In this document: one piece after another, positions 42,714 to 51,791 of the stretch
Layout: the number at the start of each line of letters is the position of its first letter
How positions within the stretch are numbered: the first letter of the stretch is position 1
Assembly (NCBI GenBank): GCA_015709215.1
Contig: JACCQN010000012.1
Coordinates: 1-64,000 of the forward strand
Origin: Bacteroidales bacterium
Lineage (GTDB): Bacteria; Bacteroidota; Bacteroidia; Bacteroidales; F082
Direction: 5' to 3'
Length of the DNA: 64,000 nt
Position numbers and translations under genes: made by a program
Notes under the pieces: model-generated
The model's input: the letters and a program-made list of their open reading frames with translations, nothing else
Database searches by the model: none
Told to the model about the DNA's origin: nothing

Positions 42714-43670
42714 TTAATCGTTTTCGGCTGCCAGAAAGCGCTCGGCTTCCAGCGCCGCCATACATCCTGTTCCGGCAGCAGTAACCGCCTGACGGAAGAT
42801 TTTGTCCTGAACATCGCCACAGGCAAAAATTCCGGGGATATTAGTTGCTGTTGAATCGGATTTTGTTTTGATATAACCCGTATCATCCATATCCAAAACA
42901 CCTGCAAAAAGCTCGCTGTTGGGTTTATGGCCAATTGCAACAAAGAAGCCGTCGATATTAATGGTTTTTTCTTCGTGGGTTTTATTGTTGATGAGTACAG
43001 CACCTTTTAAGGTTTTGACAAAACCTTTTTCTTCTCCAAAAAGCTCTTTGGTATTATGATTCCAAAGCACTTCGATATTAGGGGTGTTGAGCACGCGCTT
43101 TTGCATGGCTTTTGAAGCGCGTAACTCATCGCGGCGAACGATCAGATAAACTTTTCTGCAAAGTTTTGCCAGATAGGTGGCCTCTTCGGCAGCAGTATCA
43201 CCACCACCAACAACGGCAACATCTTTTCCCTTATAAAAAAAACCGTCACAGGTAGCACAAGCCGAAACACCACCGCCTTTAAACTTTTCCTCCGATTCCA
43301 AACCAAGATACTTTGCAGTAGCACCTGTTGCTATTATAATCGTTTCGGCCAAAATTTCCTTACCATCTTCATCTTTTACTTTGAAAGGCCGCGAAGTAGT
43401 ATCTACTTCTGATATCATACCCCAACGGGTTTCTGTTCCAAAACGTTCGGCCTGAGCCTTCAATTCTTCCATCATCTCGGGTCCTGTGATTCCATGAGGA
43501 TATCCCGGGAAATTTTCCACTTCGGTAGTTGTAGTTAATTGTCCGCCAGGTTGGCTTCCCAGATACATAACTGGCTTTAGATCAGCACGTGCTGCATAGA
43601 TGGCAGCGGTGTAGCCGGCAGGTCCAGAGCCGATGATCAAACATTCAATTTTTTCAGGTGTATTGCTCAT
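42714..43670 (-). CDS. trxB: Thioredoxin-disulfide reductase
   Basis: Reduces thioredoxin with NADPH. The 318-residue flavoprotein has the FAD-binding IIGSGPAGYTAAIYAARA, the redox-active CATC (SACATCDGFF), the NADPH site VAVVGGGDTAAEEA and the C-terminal FACGDVQDKIFRQAVTAAGTG. All expected motifs and length agree. No thioredoxin gene is near. The promoter was not convincingly seen; a near-consensus TATTTTAG lies upstream. Confidence 0.96.
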   Translation of the reverse strand: MSNTPEKIECLIIGSGPAGYTAAIYAARADLKPVMYLGSQPGGQLTTTTEVENFPGYPHGITGPEMMEELKAQAERFGTETRWGMISEVDTTSRPFKVKDEDGKEILAETIIIATGATAKYLGLESEEKFKGGGVSACATCDGFFYKGKDVAVVGGGDTAAEEATYLAKLCRKVYLIVRRDELRASKAMQKRVLNTPNIEVLWNHNTKELFGEEKGFVKTLKGAVLINNKTHEEKTINIDGFFVAIGHKPNSELFAGVLDMDDTGYIKTKSDSTATNIPGIFACGDVQDKIFRQAVTAAGTGCMAALEAERFLAAEND

Positions 43671-43841
43671 TTGTCTATATTTAGATTAGGAATTTAGTGT
43701 TGCTAAAATAGTGCCAATTGGTGAATTATTGGATTGAAAATTAAAATCTACTGACAAGTTGTCGCTATGTTAGGTGATAATTAAGCGATTTATTTTAAGC
43801 TGTTTTTTTTGTCAGATTAGCTGATAGCGATTAAAATTTAG

Positions 43842-43873
43842 TTTGCGCAGGTGTGGATATTGTATTAATTTTG
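43842..43873 (+). promoter_or_regulatory. tRNA-Pro promoter
   Basis: TTTG (43842-43845), 20-bp spacer, TAATTTTG (43866-43873): full consensus. The tRNA begins 17 bp after the element. Confidence 0.8.
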
Positions 43874-43889
43874 CAGCGCTTTATGCAAT

Positions 43890-43963
43890 CGGGGCGTGGT
43901 GCAGTTGGCTAGCATTCTTGCATGGGGTGCAAGCGGTCGCCCGTTCGAGTCGGGCCGCTCCGA
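43890..43963 (+). tRNA. tRNA-Pro (anticodon GGG)
   Basis: 74 nt cloverleaf: acceptor CGGGGCG pairs with CGCTCCG (one G-T), D-stem GTGC with GCAT, anticodon stem CTTGC with GCAAG around ATGGGGT (GGG at positions 34-36, G at 37 as usual for Pro), and T-stem GCCCG with CGGGC around TTCGAGT. The discriminator is A; CCA is not encoded. Reads CCC and CCU. Confidence 0.96.
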
Positions 43964-43976
43964 CAAATTGAGAATT

Positions 43977-44010
43977 AAGCGTTTACATCAGATGGTGTAA
44001 GCGCTTTTTT
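43977..44010 (+). terminator. tRNA-Pro terminator
   Basis: AAGCGTTTACA and TGTAAGCGCTT pair with one G-T, followed by T. It begins 13 nt after the tRNA. The next 225 bp to the SDR gene hold nothing else. Confidence 0.85.
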
Positions 44011-44235
44011 ATGTCCTTAATTTTCAATCCCAGCAATAAATTATCAAGCTTTGAATTAAAACATTAGAATCACTGATTTGCAACAGAGAATAGCATTTTG
44101 AAGATCTAAATGAATATTGGATAATAGCATGAACTATCAGTGGGTATGCCAATTCATTTTTATATTGATCTGTATAGTGTTGAAATAGTACAAGCTTTTG
44201 TATTGATTTGTAAGAGTTAACTTAAAAAGAAGATG

Positions 44236-44243
44236 TATTTTTG
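44236..44243 (+). promoter_or_regulatory. SDR gene promoter element
   Basis: TATTTTTG is a perfect -7 element. It lies 15 bp before the chosen ATG (44259) and would make the upstream TTG/ATG starts (44241, 44250) untranslated or nearly so. Confidence 0.55.
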
Positions 44244-44258
44244 TGTAAAATGCAGCAT

Positions 44259-45035
44259 ATGACAAATATTCCAAACACTTGGTCTCTATCAGGCAAAACT
44301 GCTTTAATAACCGGTGCCACGAAAGGGATCGGTAAAGCAATAGCGAATGAATTTGTTAGACTGGGAGCATCAGTTTTTTTAGTGGGTCGGGATAGTAAGG
44401 CGTTTGATGAGATGATGGCTTTATTTGAGCTTTCTGTTGAGAGGCTAGACGGAACAGTTGCCGATATTTCAAAGCCGGATGAACGCGCCAGGCTTGTGGA
44501 AAATATTATGAATAAGGGGAACAGCCTGGACATCCTTGTTAATAATGTGGGCACCAATATAAGGAAAAAAACTACAGCCTACTCAGATGAAGAAATTGAG
44601 TTTATCTTTCAAACAAATTTAAAGTCTGCTTATGATCTCAGCCGAAAGCTCTATCCTGCACTCAAAGCTTCAACAAATAGCGCTATCATTAACATTGCTT
44701 CTGTGGCAGGCCTTACCAGCCTGAAAACTGGTTCGGTGTATGCAATGACAAAGGCAGCCATGATACAGATGACCAAAAACTTAGCATGCGAATGGGCTTT
44801 GGACGGAATCAGGGTAAATGCCCTTGCACCATGGTACATCGAAACACCTTTGGCAAAGCAAGTCCTCCAGGATCAGGAATACCTGCAAGCCGTGCTAAAT
44901 AGCACCCCTATGAAGCGTATTGGCACGCCTGAGGAAGTGGCTTCAGCTGCAGCATTTCTAGCCATGCCGGCATCATCTTATATTACCGGGCAGTGCCTTG
45001 CTGTTGATGGTGGATTTATGGCTTACGGATTCTGA
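44259..45035 (+). CDS. Short-chain dehydrogenase/reductase (tropinone-reductase-like)
   Basis: About 258 residues. The Rossmann motif is [19 protein letters not shown], followed by [11 protein letters not shown] (NNVG), the catalytic Ser in [15 protein letters not shown] (YxxxK) and the C-terminal [17 protein letters not shown]. The layout follows tropinone reductase-like and 3-oxoacyl-ACP reductase-like SDRs; the substrate cannot be read. ATG 44259 is chosen because it lies behind the -7 element. It is monocistronic. Confidence 0.88.
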   Translation: MTNIPNTWSLSGKTALITGATKGIGKAIANEFVRLGASVFLVGRDSKAFDEMMALFELSVERLDGTVADISKPDERARLVENIMNKGNSLDILVNNVGTNIRKKTTAYSDEEIEFIFQTNLKSAYDLSRKLYPALKASTNSAIINIASVAGLTSLKTGSVYAMTKAAMIQMTKNLACEWALDGIRVNALAPWYIETPLAKQVLQDQEYLQAVLNSTPMKRIGTPEEVASAAAFLAMPASSYITGQCLAVDGGFMAYGF

Positions 45036-45135
45036 CACTAATATAAACAGGGGTTTTGTTTCTGGATAGAAGTGGATTTAGATTGGAATTTTATGTTCAA
45101 ATGATTGGCGTTCTATTTCCCTTGATTTAAAGTTT

Positions 45136-45170
45136 AAGCTGCATCATCATTCTAGTGAGTCAGCTTTTTT
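45136..45170 (+). terminator. Probable terminator after the SDR gene
   Basis: AAGCTG (45136-45141) and CAGCTT (45161-45166) with T after, around a long loop. A weak stem, but 100 bp past the stop. Confidence 0.5.
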
Positions 45171-45205
45171 ATGTAAATAATGCCGGACAACAGTGTTTTT
45201 TAATT

Positions 45206-45213
45206 TAAATTTG
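45206..45213 (+). promoter_or_regulatory. Promoter element of the haem-binding gene
   Basis: TAAATTTG matches TAnnTTTG, 20 bp before the ATG. Confidence 0.5.
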
Positions 45214-45233
45214 ACCTAAAAATTTCAATAATC

Positions 45234-45689
45234 ATGAAAACAAAGCACAAAATTTTGATCGGATTGCTGGTTCTTATTATCCTGATCCAATTTATTCGCC
45301 CAGAGCGTAATATAGAAAATAATCCCAGCCGCTACGATATTTTTCATAAAAGCGGTCAGCCTACCGAAGTTGTTGCTATGGTGCAATCAGCTTGTTACGA
45401 TTGTCATTCTAATCGCACAGCTTATCCCTGGTATGGAAGTGTTGCGCCTGTTTCTTGGTTATTGGCAAATCATGTGAAAGAAGGTAAATCGCATTTAAAT
45501 TTTAGCGACTGGAAATTGCTGGAACCTGAGAAACAACGCCATATTCTGGATGAAGTGATTGAAGTACTCGAAAAACAAGAAATGCCCCCCAAATCTTATC
45601 AGTGGTTACATAGTGAAGCCAATTTGGATCAGACACAAATTCAGCTTATTATCAAGTGGGCAACGGACTTTAAAGCGCAACTGAATTAA
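45234..45689 (+). CDS. Haem-binding domain protein with one CxxCH motif
   Basis: 151 residues: an N-terminal membrane anchor (KILIGLLVLIILIQFI) and a haem_bd-type domain with one covalent c-haem site, SACYDCHSNRTAYPWYGSVAP, then HLNFSDWKLL and EKQEMPPKSYQWLH. The CxxCH, the following TxxPWY and MPP are signatures of the family (PF14376). It is exported and probably faces the periplasm. The electron partner is unknown. It is monocistronic with a terminator after it. Confidence 0.9.
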   Translation: MKTKHKILIGLLVLIILIQFIRPERNIENNPSRYDIFHKSGQPTEVVAMVQSACYDCHSNRTAYPWYGSVAPVSWLLANHVKEGKSHLNFSDWKLLEPEKQRHILDEVIEVLEKQEMPPKSYQWLHSEANLDQTQIQLIIKWATDFKAQLN

Positions 45690-45693
45690 AATG

Positions 45694-45727
45694 AAAAAGC
45701 AGGCCAAAAAAATTTGACCTGCTTTTT
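45694..45727. terminator. Terminator between the haem protein and the FG-GAP gene
   Basis: AAAAAGCAGG (45694-45703) pairs with CCTGCTTTTT (45718-45727), and CAAA with TTTG further in, one mismatch between. It serves both convergent genes. Confidence 0.85.
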
Positions 45728-45750
45728 AAAATGAATTGATTTTGCCAAAA

Positions 45751-47790
45751 CTAGTTTATAACAATTAGCTGCCTGGCAATTGCACCGTTTTGATAACTGA
45801 TTTGCAGCATAAGTGCATGTTGCTGATAAGGTGTTAAATCAAGCTGCATTGCTGTTTTCTCTTCGATATTAATTTTGTCCAGAAGCTGACCTTGTAAATT
45901 AAACAAGCTTAATTTTGAAGCATGTTCACGCATTTTTAGCTGAACAATTCCCTGGCTAGGATTAGGATACACCACTAATTTTTCGGTGTTCATTTCTTTT
46001 GTTCCAACTGTAATATATAGATTTACAGGAACAATCACTTCCGGATTTGCTGGATCATTACTATTAACAATCAGTTCGGCCTGATACATGCCATTCTCAA
46101 GTTCTGTTGCATCCAGGCAAACTTCAACTATAATGCTTTCACCAGGCGAAACAGCTGCGCTTGCAGGATTTACAGTAATCCAGTTTTCACGCAAATAATT
46201 GGTTACGATACTGAATTCCAGATCGGCTTCACCTGTATTGCTGATTGTCAAATCGCTACAGTAAATCTCATTTCCTGCCCAGCTTTGTGTAATTTCTGCC
46301 GGATCAACTACAATAGCAGGAAAATTATTCTGATTAGCAGCTACATAGCCCCGATGGTCGTTGCTGCCTTTATAGGTGCCGGCAAGAACATTTGCAGTTT
46401 CAAAATCAACATTCATACTGTAAGCATTGATAAAAACAGAATCGGTCGGCTGGAAATTTTGTTCATAAGATAGAGCAACTAAATCTAACATGCCATCTCC
46501 GTTGACATCACCAAGATTAGCGCCATTGATAAAAGTGAATCCGGTTGGCCTCAAAGGGAAACCATCGAGTTCGCCGCTTCCATCCATTTTATAGGCATGG
46601 ATAAATCCCATCCCGTCAATCATCAGATTGCTTCCAAAAACCAGTTCGTGTTGTCCGTCGGCATCCAAATCGGCCACGCTGATAAAGCCTTCCAAACCTC
46701 CTGATTTGGTGATTGGAAAATTATCCATCATAGTTCCATCGGGATGAAATCCGTAAAGCATAGGAGCCACATCCTCACCAGTTGGCCTGCTCATGAAAAC
46801 ACTGTAGTTTCCGTCGCCATTCAAATCAACAGCAGTAGGAGGGGAGTAAGTCCAATAATTTTCGGGTACTGCAACAGGCCAGCCTTCGCGATAATCTCCC
46901 TGATGATTGCGTGCATAAAACTTAGGTGCATTACCATGTGTTGAGCCAACGATACTGAGGTCTCCAGTGCCGTCAAAATCGACAAGCAAGGGCGACTGAT
47001 ACGAAAAGCTGTAGTTGTCCGAAGCAACGGGGAAACCGCTTAATGCATTGCCGTTTGTATCAAAGGCATACATTGTGCCATCAGAATTAGCGGTTACAAT
47101 ATCCATTATGCCATCGTTGTTAATGTCGGCAACAGAGGGTGTTACAGCTGGTGTGCCGTCAAGTGTTTGCGGCCAGTTCGAACCAAAACTGCTGCCATCC
47201 TGATTGAGTACATGCAAATTATTAGAGGTACGTGTTTGAACGATGATTTCACATTGTTGATCTCCATTCATATCAGCAATCACTGGCCCGCAAATGATCC
47301 AATGATTGTCGAAACTCAATGGCCAGCCATTGATATCGTTTCCTTCCACATCAAGATAATAAACTCTGCCGTTGTTTGGAACGCCTCCTGTAACACAAAC
47401 AATTCCCAGGGTACCGTTTCCATCCATATCGGCAACAGCTGGTGGATAAATCGCTGTTCCGGTGAGGTTTTTTTGCCAAAGCAAACTGCCATCACCTTTG
47501 TAAACATTGAGTCGGTTAAAAGAAGCAGCTAATATTTCATCCTGGCCATCCTGGTCGATATCGGCTAAAGTTACTCCTCTGAAATTCTTGAAATTAGGAC
47601 TGGCTCCCATTTTTTGGGGGAAACCCGGAAGTTGTTCCAAAACCGAGGCTTTGTTGATGCTGTTATCCACTTCAACAGCTTGCGTCATTACTTGTCCTTT
47701 TTCATTTAAATAGGCTTTAAATGCTTGTTGACCGTTTGAATGTAGAAACAGACCAAAGACTATAAGTAATAAAATATAAAAATTTTTCAT
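45751..47790 (-). CDS. Secreted FG-GAP/VCBS repeat protein with T9SS sorting domain
   Basis: 679 residues. Signal peptide (MKNFYILLLIVFGLFLHSNG); about seven FG-GAP/VCBS-like blades (LADIDQDGQDEILA, VADMDGNGTLGIVC, VADINNDGIMDIV, AVDLNGDGNYSVF, VADLDADGQHELV, LGDVNGDGMLDLV), each with a calcium-type DxDxDG loop; an Ig-like domain from 490; and a C-terminal type A sorting domain (VYPNPSQGIVQLKM to LIVIN). It is exported by T9SS and attached or released. Function unknown, probably cell-surface binding. A single gene. Confidence 0.9.
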   Translation of the reverse strand: MKNFYILLLIVFGLFLHSNGQQAFKAYLNEKGQVMTQAVEVDNSINKASVLEQLPGFPQKMGASPNFKNFRGVTLADIDQDGQDEILAASFNRLNVYKGDGSLLWQKNLTGTAIYPPAVADMDGNGTLGIVCVTGGVPNNGRVYYLDVEGNDINGWPLSFDNHWIICGPVIADMNGDQQCEIIVQTRTSNNLHVLNQDGSSFGSNWPQTLDGTPAVTPSVADINNDGIMDIVTANSDGTMYAFDTNGNALSGFPVASDNYSFSYQSPLLVDFDGTGDLSIVGSTHGNAPKFYARNHQGDYREGWPVAVPENYWTYSPPTAVDLNGDGNYSVFMSRPTGEDVAPMLYGFHPDGTMMDNFPITKSGGLEGFISVADLDADGQHELVFGSNLMIDGMGFIHAYKMDGSGELDGFPLRPTGFTFINGANLGDVNGDGMLDLVALSYEQNFQPTDSVFINAYSMNVDFETANVLAGTYKGSNDHRGYVAANQNNFPAIVVDPAEITQSWAGNEIYCSDLTISNTGEADLEFSIVTNYLRENWITVNPASAAVSPGESIIVEVCLDATELENGMYQAELIVNSNDPANPEVIVPVNLYITVGTKEMNTEKLVVYPNPSQGIVQLKMREHASKLSLFNLQGQLLDKINIEEKTAMQLDLTPYQQHALMLQISYQNGAIARQLIVIN

Positions 47791-47873
47791 AAGATCTGAT
47801 TTTAGGGTTATTGTTCTTGTTTTTCAACAAAGAAACACGTAAAAGTAATGAAAAGTCAGAACAATACAAATTT

Positions 47874-48929
47874 CTATATTATTTTTTGAAGTGACTTGCG
47901 GTCTGGTTTGCCACTTGCCAGAAGTGGCATAGATTGAATAAAATAGAGTTGTCGAGGTATTTCGGCGGGTTCCAAAAGCTGTTCCAGAAGTTGCCAATAT
48001 TGGAAAATCTGCGAGCTAGCAGGTTGATCTTCAATAACCAGCACGGCTATTTCGCCAGCGGTTTCATCGGCTTTGCCGATCATAACAATCAACTTATGAA
48101 TGTGCCGTGATAATTTTTGCTCAACGATCTGAGGATGAATTTTTAATCCTGCACTGATGATTACTTCATCCCATCGACCCAAAATCCTAAAGCTGTTATC
48201 AGATTGGATGTGCACAATATCATTCGTAATCAATTTTTTAATACCAAGTGCTTCGGCCTGAATGACTAAACAAGATCTTTTGTCCTGTTGCAAGTTTACC
48301 CCGGGAAGTGGTCTAAAATAGTTTTTCTGATCTCCGTCTATTTTCCGAAGGGCGATATGACTCATGGTTTCAGTCATGCCATAGGTGTGATAAAAATCAG
48401 TTTCGAAGGCGATGAGCTGTTTTTCCAGCGTAAGGGGTATCGCGCTTCCGCCAATGATAATGGTTTTGAAGCGTGCTAATTTTTCAGGATTTTGTTGCAC
48501 TATTTTTACTAATTGCAGGGGAACCATGGCCGAAAAATCAATTGTTTCAGTGAGGTCTTTAACCGGATTGTTGTTGGTTTTGCCCAGTATAAGATTCATT
48601 TCCCACACCAAAGCCCTCACGATCATCATTTTGCCGGAAATAAAACCTGGTGACAAACAAAGCAAGGCCTTCATTCCTGCCCGAAATCCAAAATAGTTGC
48701 CAGTTATTTTAGCACTTGCTATCATAGCTTCCTTATGGAGTTTAATTATTTTGGGCAAGCCTGTAGATCCCGAACTCTGTTGTGTGATGGTTTTTTCCTT
48801 ATTAAACCAGATCTGAAGGAATTCCAACACTTCCAGGCTTAATGCGGAAGGGAAATCCTGCGTCAGATTTTGGATGGATAAAGGCGAATATATCTTTCCG
48901 TTGATCTTTATCTGGTCGTAAGTTTTCAT
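47874..48929 (-). CDS. menE: o-Succinylbenzoate-CoA ligase (MenE)
   Basis: It activates o-succinylbenzoate with CoA and ATP in menaquinone synthesis. The 351-residue acyl-adenylate enzyme has the P-loop QQSSGSTGLPKIIKLHKEAM, TYGMTETMSHIALRK and the C-terminal ILGRWDEVIISAGLKIHP hinge. It is shorter than the enteric enzyme (about 450) but usual for Bacteroidota. It overlaps menC by four bases and ends the men run. Confidence 0.92.
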   Translation of the reverse strand: MKTYDQIKINGKIYSPLSIQNLTQDFPSALSLEVLEFLQIWFNKEKTITQQSSGSTGLPKIIKLHKEAMIASAKITGNYFGFRAGMKALLCLSPGFISGKMMIVRALVWEMNLILGKTNNNPVKDLTETIDFSAMVPLQLVKIVQQNPEKLARFKTIIIGGSAIPLTLEKQLIAFETDFYHTYGMTETMSHIALRKIDGDQKNYFRPLPGVNLQQDKRSCLVIQAEALGIKKLITNDIVHIQSDNSFRILGRWDEVIISAGLKIHPQIVEQKLSRHIHKLIVMIGKADETAGEIAVLVIEDQPASSQIFQYWQLLEQLLEPAEIPRQLYFIQSMPLLASGKPDRKSLQKII

Positions 48930-49975
48930 CTGTCGAAGCTATTTTGCCAGCTTATTCCTGGATTATAATAAAGTTTCGCATCCCTTATTTTGAGTGGTGA
49001 TGCAATATTGTTGGTATAGAGTTGTCCTGTGCCCAAACCCTGTGGCATTTCCGGTTTTTTTTCAAAAACCCATTGTGCAATAGCATTCAAACCAATATTC
49101 GACTCCAGCGCTGAAGTAGCCCACCATCCGATGTGGCGTTTTTCGGCAGCACTAATCCACGAATCGGCTACAGAAAAACCTCCCAACAAACTTGGTTTCA
49201 AAATAACATATTGAGGCTTTATAGTGTCGAGCAAATCATTGATTTGAGATTTTTTCACTCCAATTAATTCTTCATCAAGGGCTATAGGAATGGGCGATTT
49301 TTGACATAATTTCGCCATAGATTCTTTTTGTCCGGCTTTGATGGGCTGCTCAATGGAGTGGATGTTGAATGCAGCTAGTTTGTTGAGCTTTTGAAGTGCC
49401 TCCTCTTTACTAAAAGCACCATTGGCATCCAGGCGGATTTCTATTGTTTGTGCACTGAATTGATTTCTAAGCTGTTTAATCAAGGCAACTTCCTGCTCAA
49501 AATCAATTGCTCCCACCTTAATTTTGATACAACTAAAGCCCGCATCCAGCTTTTTGCGAATCTGATGTTGCATGTATGTGGGCTCACCCATCCAGATCAG
49601 GCCATTGATTGGAATACCGGCTTTGCCCTCAGTAAAAGTATTTTGATGGAAAATTTGTTTGCCGCCATTTTGTAAATCGGACAGGGCTGTTTCAATACCG
49701 AAAAGAATAGCAGGAAAACGATCTCCTTTTGCAGCAATCCAATTTTGATAATCCTTAGTTTTTTGGCATAAAAACTTCAGTTCATTTTGGATTTCTTTTT
49801 CATTATCCAACGAGAGACCCTTGATAATGCTTACTTCTCCTGTTCCGTGAACAGCTGGATTTTCAACTTCCCAAATCTGAAAAAACCAGGATGCCTTGTG
49901 TTGAAGCACGCCACGTGAAGTGCCGGCAGGATGTTTGAAGTGCAAAGGATGATAAATATAGTTTGCCTTTAACAT
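48926..49975 (-). CDS. menC: o-Succinylbenzoate synthase (MenC)
   Basis: Enolase-superfamily dehydratase that makes o-succinylbenzoate. The 349-residue protein shows the acid-base KxK (CIKIKVGA), metal ligands in IRLDANGAF, SIEQPI and ALDEEL, and the second Lys in VILKPSLLGGF. It overlaps menE and lies 1 bp from menA, so all are one transcript. Confidence 0.93.
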   Translation of the reverse strand: MLKANYIYHPLHFKHPAGTSRGVLQHKASWFFQIWEVENPAVHGTGEVSIIKGLSLDNEKEIQNELKFLCQKTKDYQNWIAAKGDRFPAILFGIETALSDLQNGGKQIFHQNTFTEGKAGIPINGLIWMGEPTYMQHQIRKKLDAGFSCIKIKVGAIDFEQEVALIKQLRNQFSAQTIEIRLDANGAFSKEEALQKLNKLAAFNIHSIEQPIKAGQKESMAKLCQKSPIPIALDEELIGVKKSQINDLLDTIKPQYVILKPSLLGGFSVADSWISAAEKRHIGWWATSALESNIGLNAIAQWVFEKKPEMPQGLGTGQLYTNNIASPLKIRDAKLYYNPGISWQNSFDR

Positions 49976-49976
49976 T

Positions 49977-50876
49977 TTATAATTGTATTCCGATGCCGTA
50001 AACTAGTGTTAGCAGCAAAGTTTTAAGGGCGAGTTTTTTTAAATAAGGATCGAGTGCAGCAGTGTTTTTTAGTTGGCGTATTTTGTTCAGGTCGATTAAA
50101 AAAAGCGGAAGCAAAAGGAGATAAACATAAGCTGGCCATGCTGCCTTTGTAACCAGATTATAGACTAATAGTGCCAGAAAAGGAATGCTGGTAAGTGCAG
50201 CATGATAGATGATGGCTCCTTCAACGCCAAGTTTAACGGCCAGGGTTCGTTTGCCTTTGTTTTTGTCGTTGGTGTAGTCGCGTATGTTATTGAGGTTGAG
50301 CATGCCTGTACTGAGCATTCCCATAGCAATGGCCGGAAGCAGCACAGACCATTTCCATGCTTGGGTTGCTAAAAAATTGGTTCCCAAAACTCCTACAAGA
50401 CCAAAAAAAATAAAGACAAAAAAATCGCCCAGACCAGCATACCCATAAGGGTTTTTCCCGGTGGTATATTTGATGGCTGCAACAATGGCAGCTATTCCAA
50501 GCGCAATAAACAGTAGTGTTTCAGTCATGGGAAGCTGAACATAATAAAACAGCATGATCAGTCCGCTTAACAACGAAAGTAGCGAAAAAGTGAGCATCGC
50601 TAATTTCATTTCTCTGGCAGTAACTTCTCCTGATTGAACAGTTCTTTTGGGGCCTAGCCGGTTTTTGTCGTCGGTACCTTTGCTAAAATCTCCGTAGTCG
50701 TTGGCGAAGTTAGAAAGAATTTGCAACAAAAGCGATGTTAGGCCGGCCATCAGCACAGCCTTAAGGTTGAAGGTTTTATGTGTTGAAGCAACAAAGCCCC
50801 CCATAGTGATGCTTGCCATTGCCAGCGGCAAAGTTCTGAGTCTTGCTGCTTTAATCCATGAATTGAGGCTGGCCAT
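49977..50876 (-). CDS. menA: 1,4-Dihydroxy-2-naphthoate polyprenyltransferase
   Basis: Membrane prenyltransferase (UbiA family), 299 residues with eight or nine TM helices. The Asp-rich motif is NFANDYGDFSKGTDDKNRLG, and the second is YTNDKNKGKRTL. It attaches the isoprenoid tail to DHNA. It begins 3 bp after menB. Confidence 0.94.
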   Translation of the reverse strand: MASLNSWIKAARLRTLPLAMASITMGGFVASTHKTFNLKAVLMAGLTSLLLQILSNFANDYGDFSKGTDDKNRLGPKRTVQSGEVTAREMKLAMLTFSLLSLLSGLIMLFYYVQLPMTETLLFIALGIAAIVAAIKYTTGKNPYGYAGLGDFFVFIFFGLVGVLGTNFLATQAWKWSVLLPAIAMGMLSTGMLNLNNIRDYTNDKNKGKRTLAVKLGVEGAIIYHAALTSIPFLALLVYNLVTKAAWPAYVYLLLLPLFLIDLNKIRQLKNTAALDPYLKKLALKTLLLTLVYGIGIQL

Positions 50877-50879
50877 CTG

Positions 50880-51704
50880 TTATGGGAATTTGGGATATTT
50901 GTGGAAATCCGGATCACGTTTCTCCAGAAAAGCATGTTTGCCTTCCTGCGCCTCTTCTGTGAGGTAATAAAGCAAGGTGGCATTTCCGGCAAATTCCTGT
51001 AAACCAACCTGTCCGTCGAGTTCGGCATTCAGGCCAAGTTTGATCATGCGCAAGGCCATGGGGCTTCTTTTCATCATTATTTCGCACCATTCCACGGTGG
51101 CATCTTCGAGTTTATCGAGAGGGACTACTTTGTTTATCAATCCCATTTCAAGGGCTTCTTTTGCGGTATAAAACTGATTGAGAAACCAGATTTCGCGGGC
51201 TTTTTTCTGACCTACGATGCTGGCCAGATAGCTGCTGCCCAATCCGGCATCAAAACTTCCAACTTTTGGCCCTACTTGTCCGAATCGTGCATTTTCGGAA
51301 GCTACAGTCAAATCGCAGATTATGTGCAGCACATGGCCGCCACCAACAGCCCAGCCGTTGACCATGGCGATAACGGGTTTGGGCATAGAGCGAATCTTTC
51401 GCTGTACATCAAGCACATTGAGGCGAGGGATGCCCTGCTCGTCAATATAGCCACCTTTGCCTTTAACCTGTTGATCGCCGCCGCTGCAAAAAGCTTTGTC
51501 GCCTTCGCCGGTTAAGATTATGGTGTATATATCCTGATCTTCACGACAAATATCCAAAGCATCAGCCATTTCGAAAGTAGTAGTTGGCCTGAACGCATTG
51601 TGTACTTCCGGACGATTAATAGTAATTTTTGCGATGTGATTCCAGCTTTCAAAGCGGATATCTTTGAACGCTTTGAGGGTTTTCCAATTTCTTTTTTGTT
51701 CCAT
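50880..51704 (-). CDS. menB: 1,4-Dihydroxy-2-naphthoyl-CoA synthase (MenB)
   Basis: Crotonase-family enzyme that closes the second ring. The 274-residue protein has [33 protein letters not shown] and the MenB hallmark [14 protein letters not shown]. An 87-bp gap with a -7 element (TATTTTTG, 51773-51766) separates it from menD, so the second half of the cluster may also be transcribed from here. Confidence 0.95.
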   Translation of the reverse strand: MEQKRNWKTLKAFKDIRFESWNHIAKITINRPEVHNAFRPTTTFEMADALDICREDQDIYTIILTGEGDKAFCSGGDQQVKGKGGYIDEQGIPRLNVLDVQRKIRSMPKPVIAMVNGWAVGGGHVLHIICDLTVASENARFGQVGPKVGSFDAGLGSSYLASIVGQKKAREIWFLNQFYTAKEALEMGLINKVVPLDKLEDATVEWCEIMMKRSPMALRMIKLGLNAELDGQVGLQEFAGNATLLYYLTEEAQEGKHAFLEKRDPDFHKYPKFP

Positions 51705-51765
51705 AGTTGAGCGGGTTTTATGAGAAACAAGTAGCAGAATTTTTTGTTTTGTTACTGTTTAGCTG

Positions 51766-51773
51766 CAAAAATA
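51766..51773 (-). promoter_or_regulatory. Possible internal promoter before menB
   Basis: TATTTTTG on the minus strand matches the -7 consensus in the only sizeable gap of the men run. Confidence 0.45.
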
Positions 51774-51791
51774 ACAAATGAAGGTTCCCGA

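Noticed and set aside
43974-44258. A possible second tRNA after tRNA-Pro
   Set aside because: No second cloverleaf could be folded; only a terminator and AT-rich DNA are visible.
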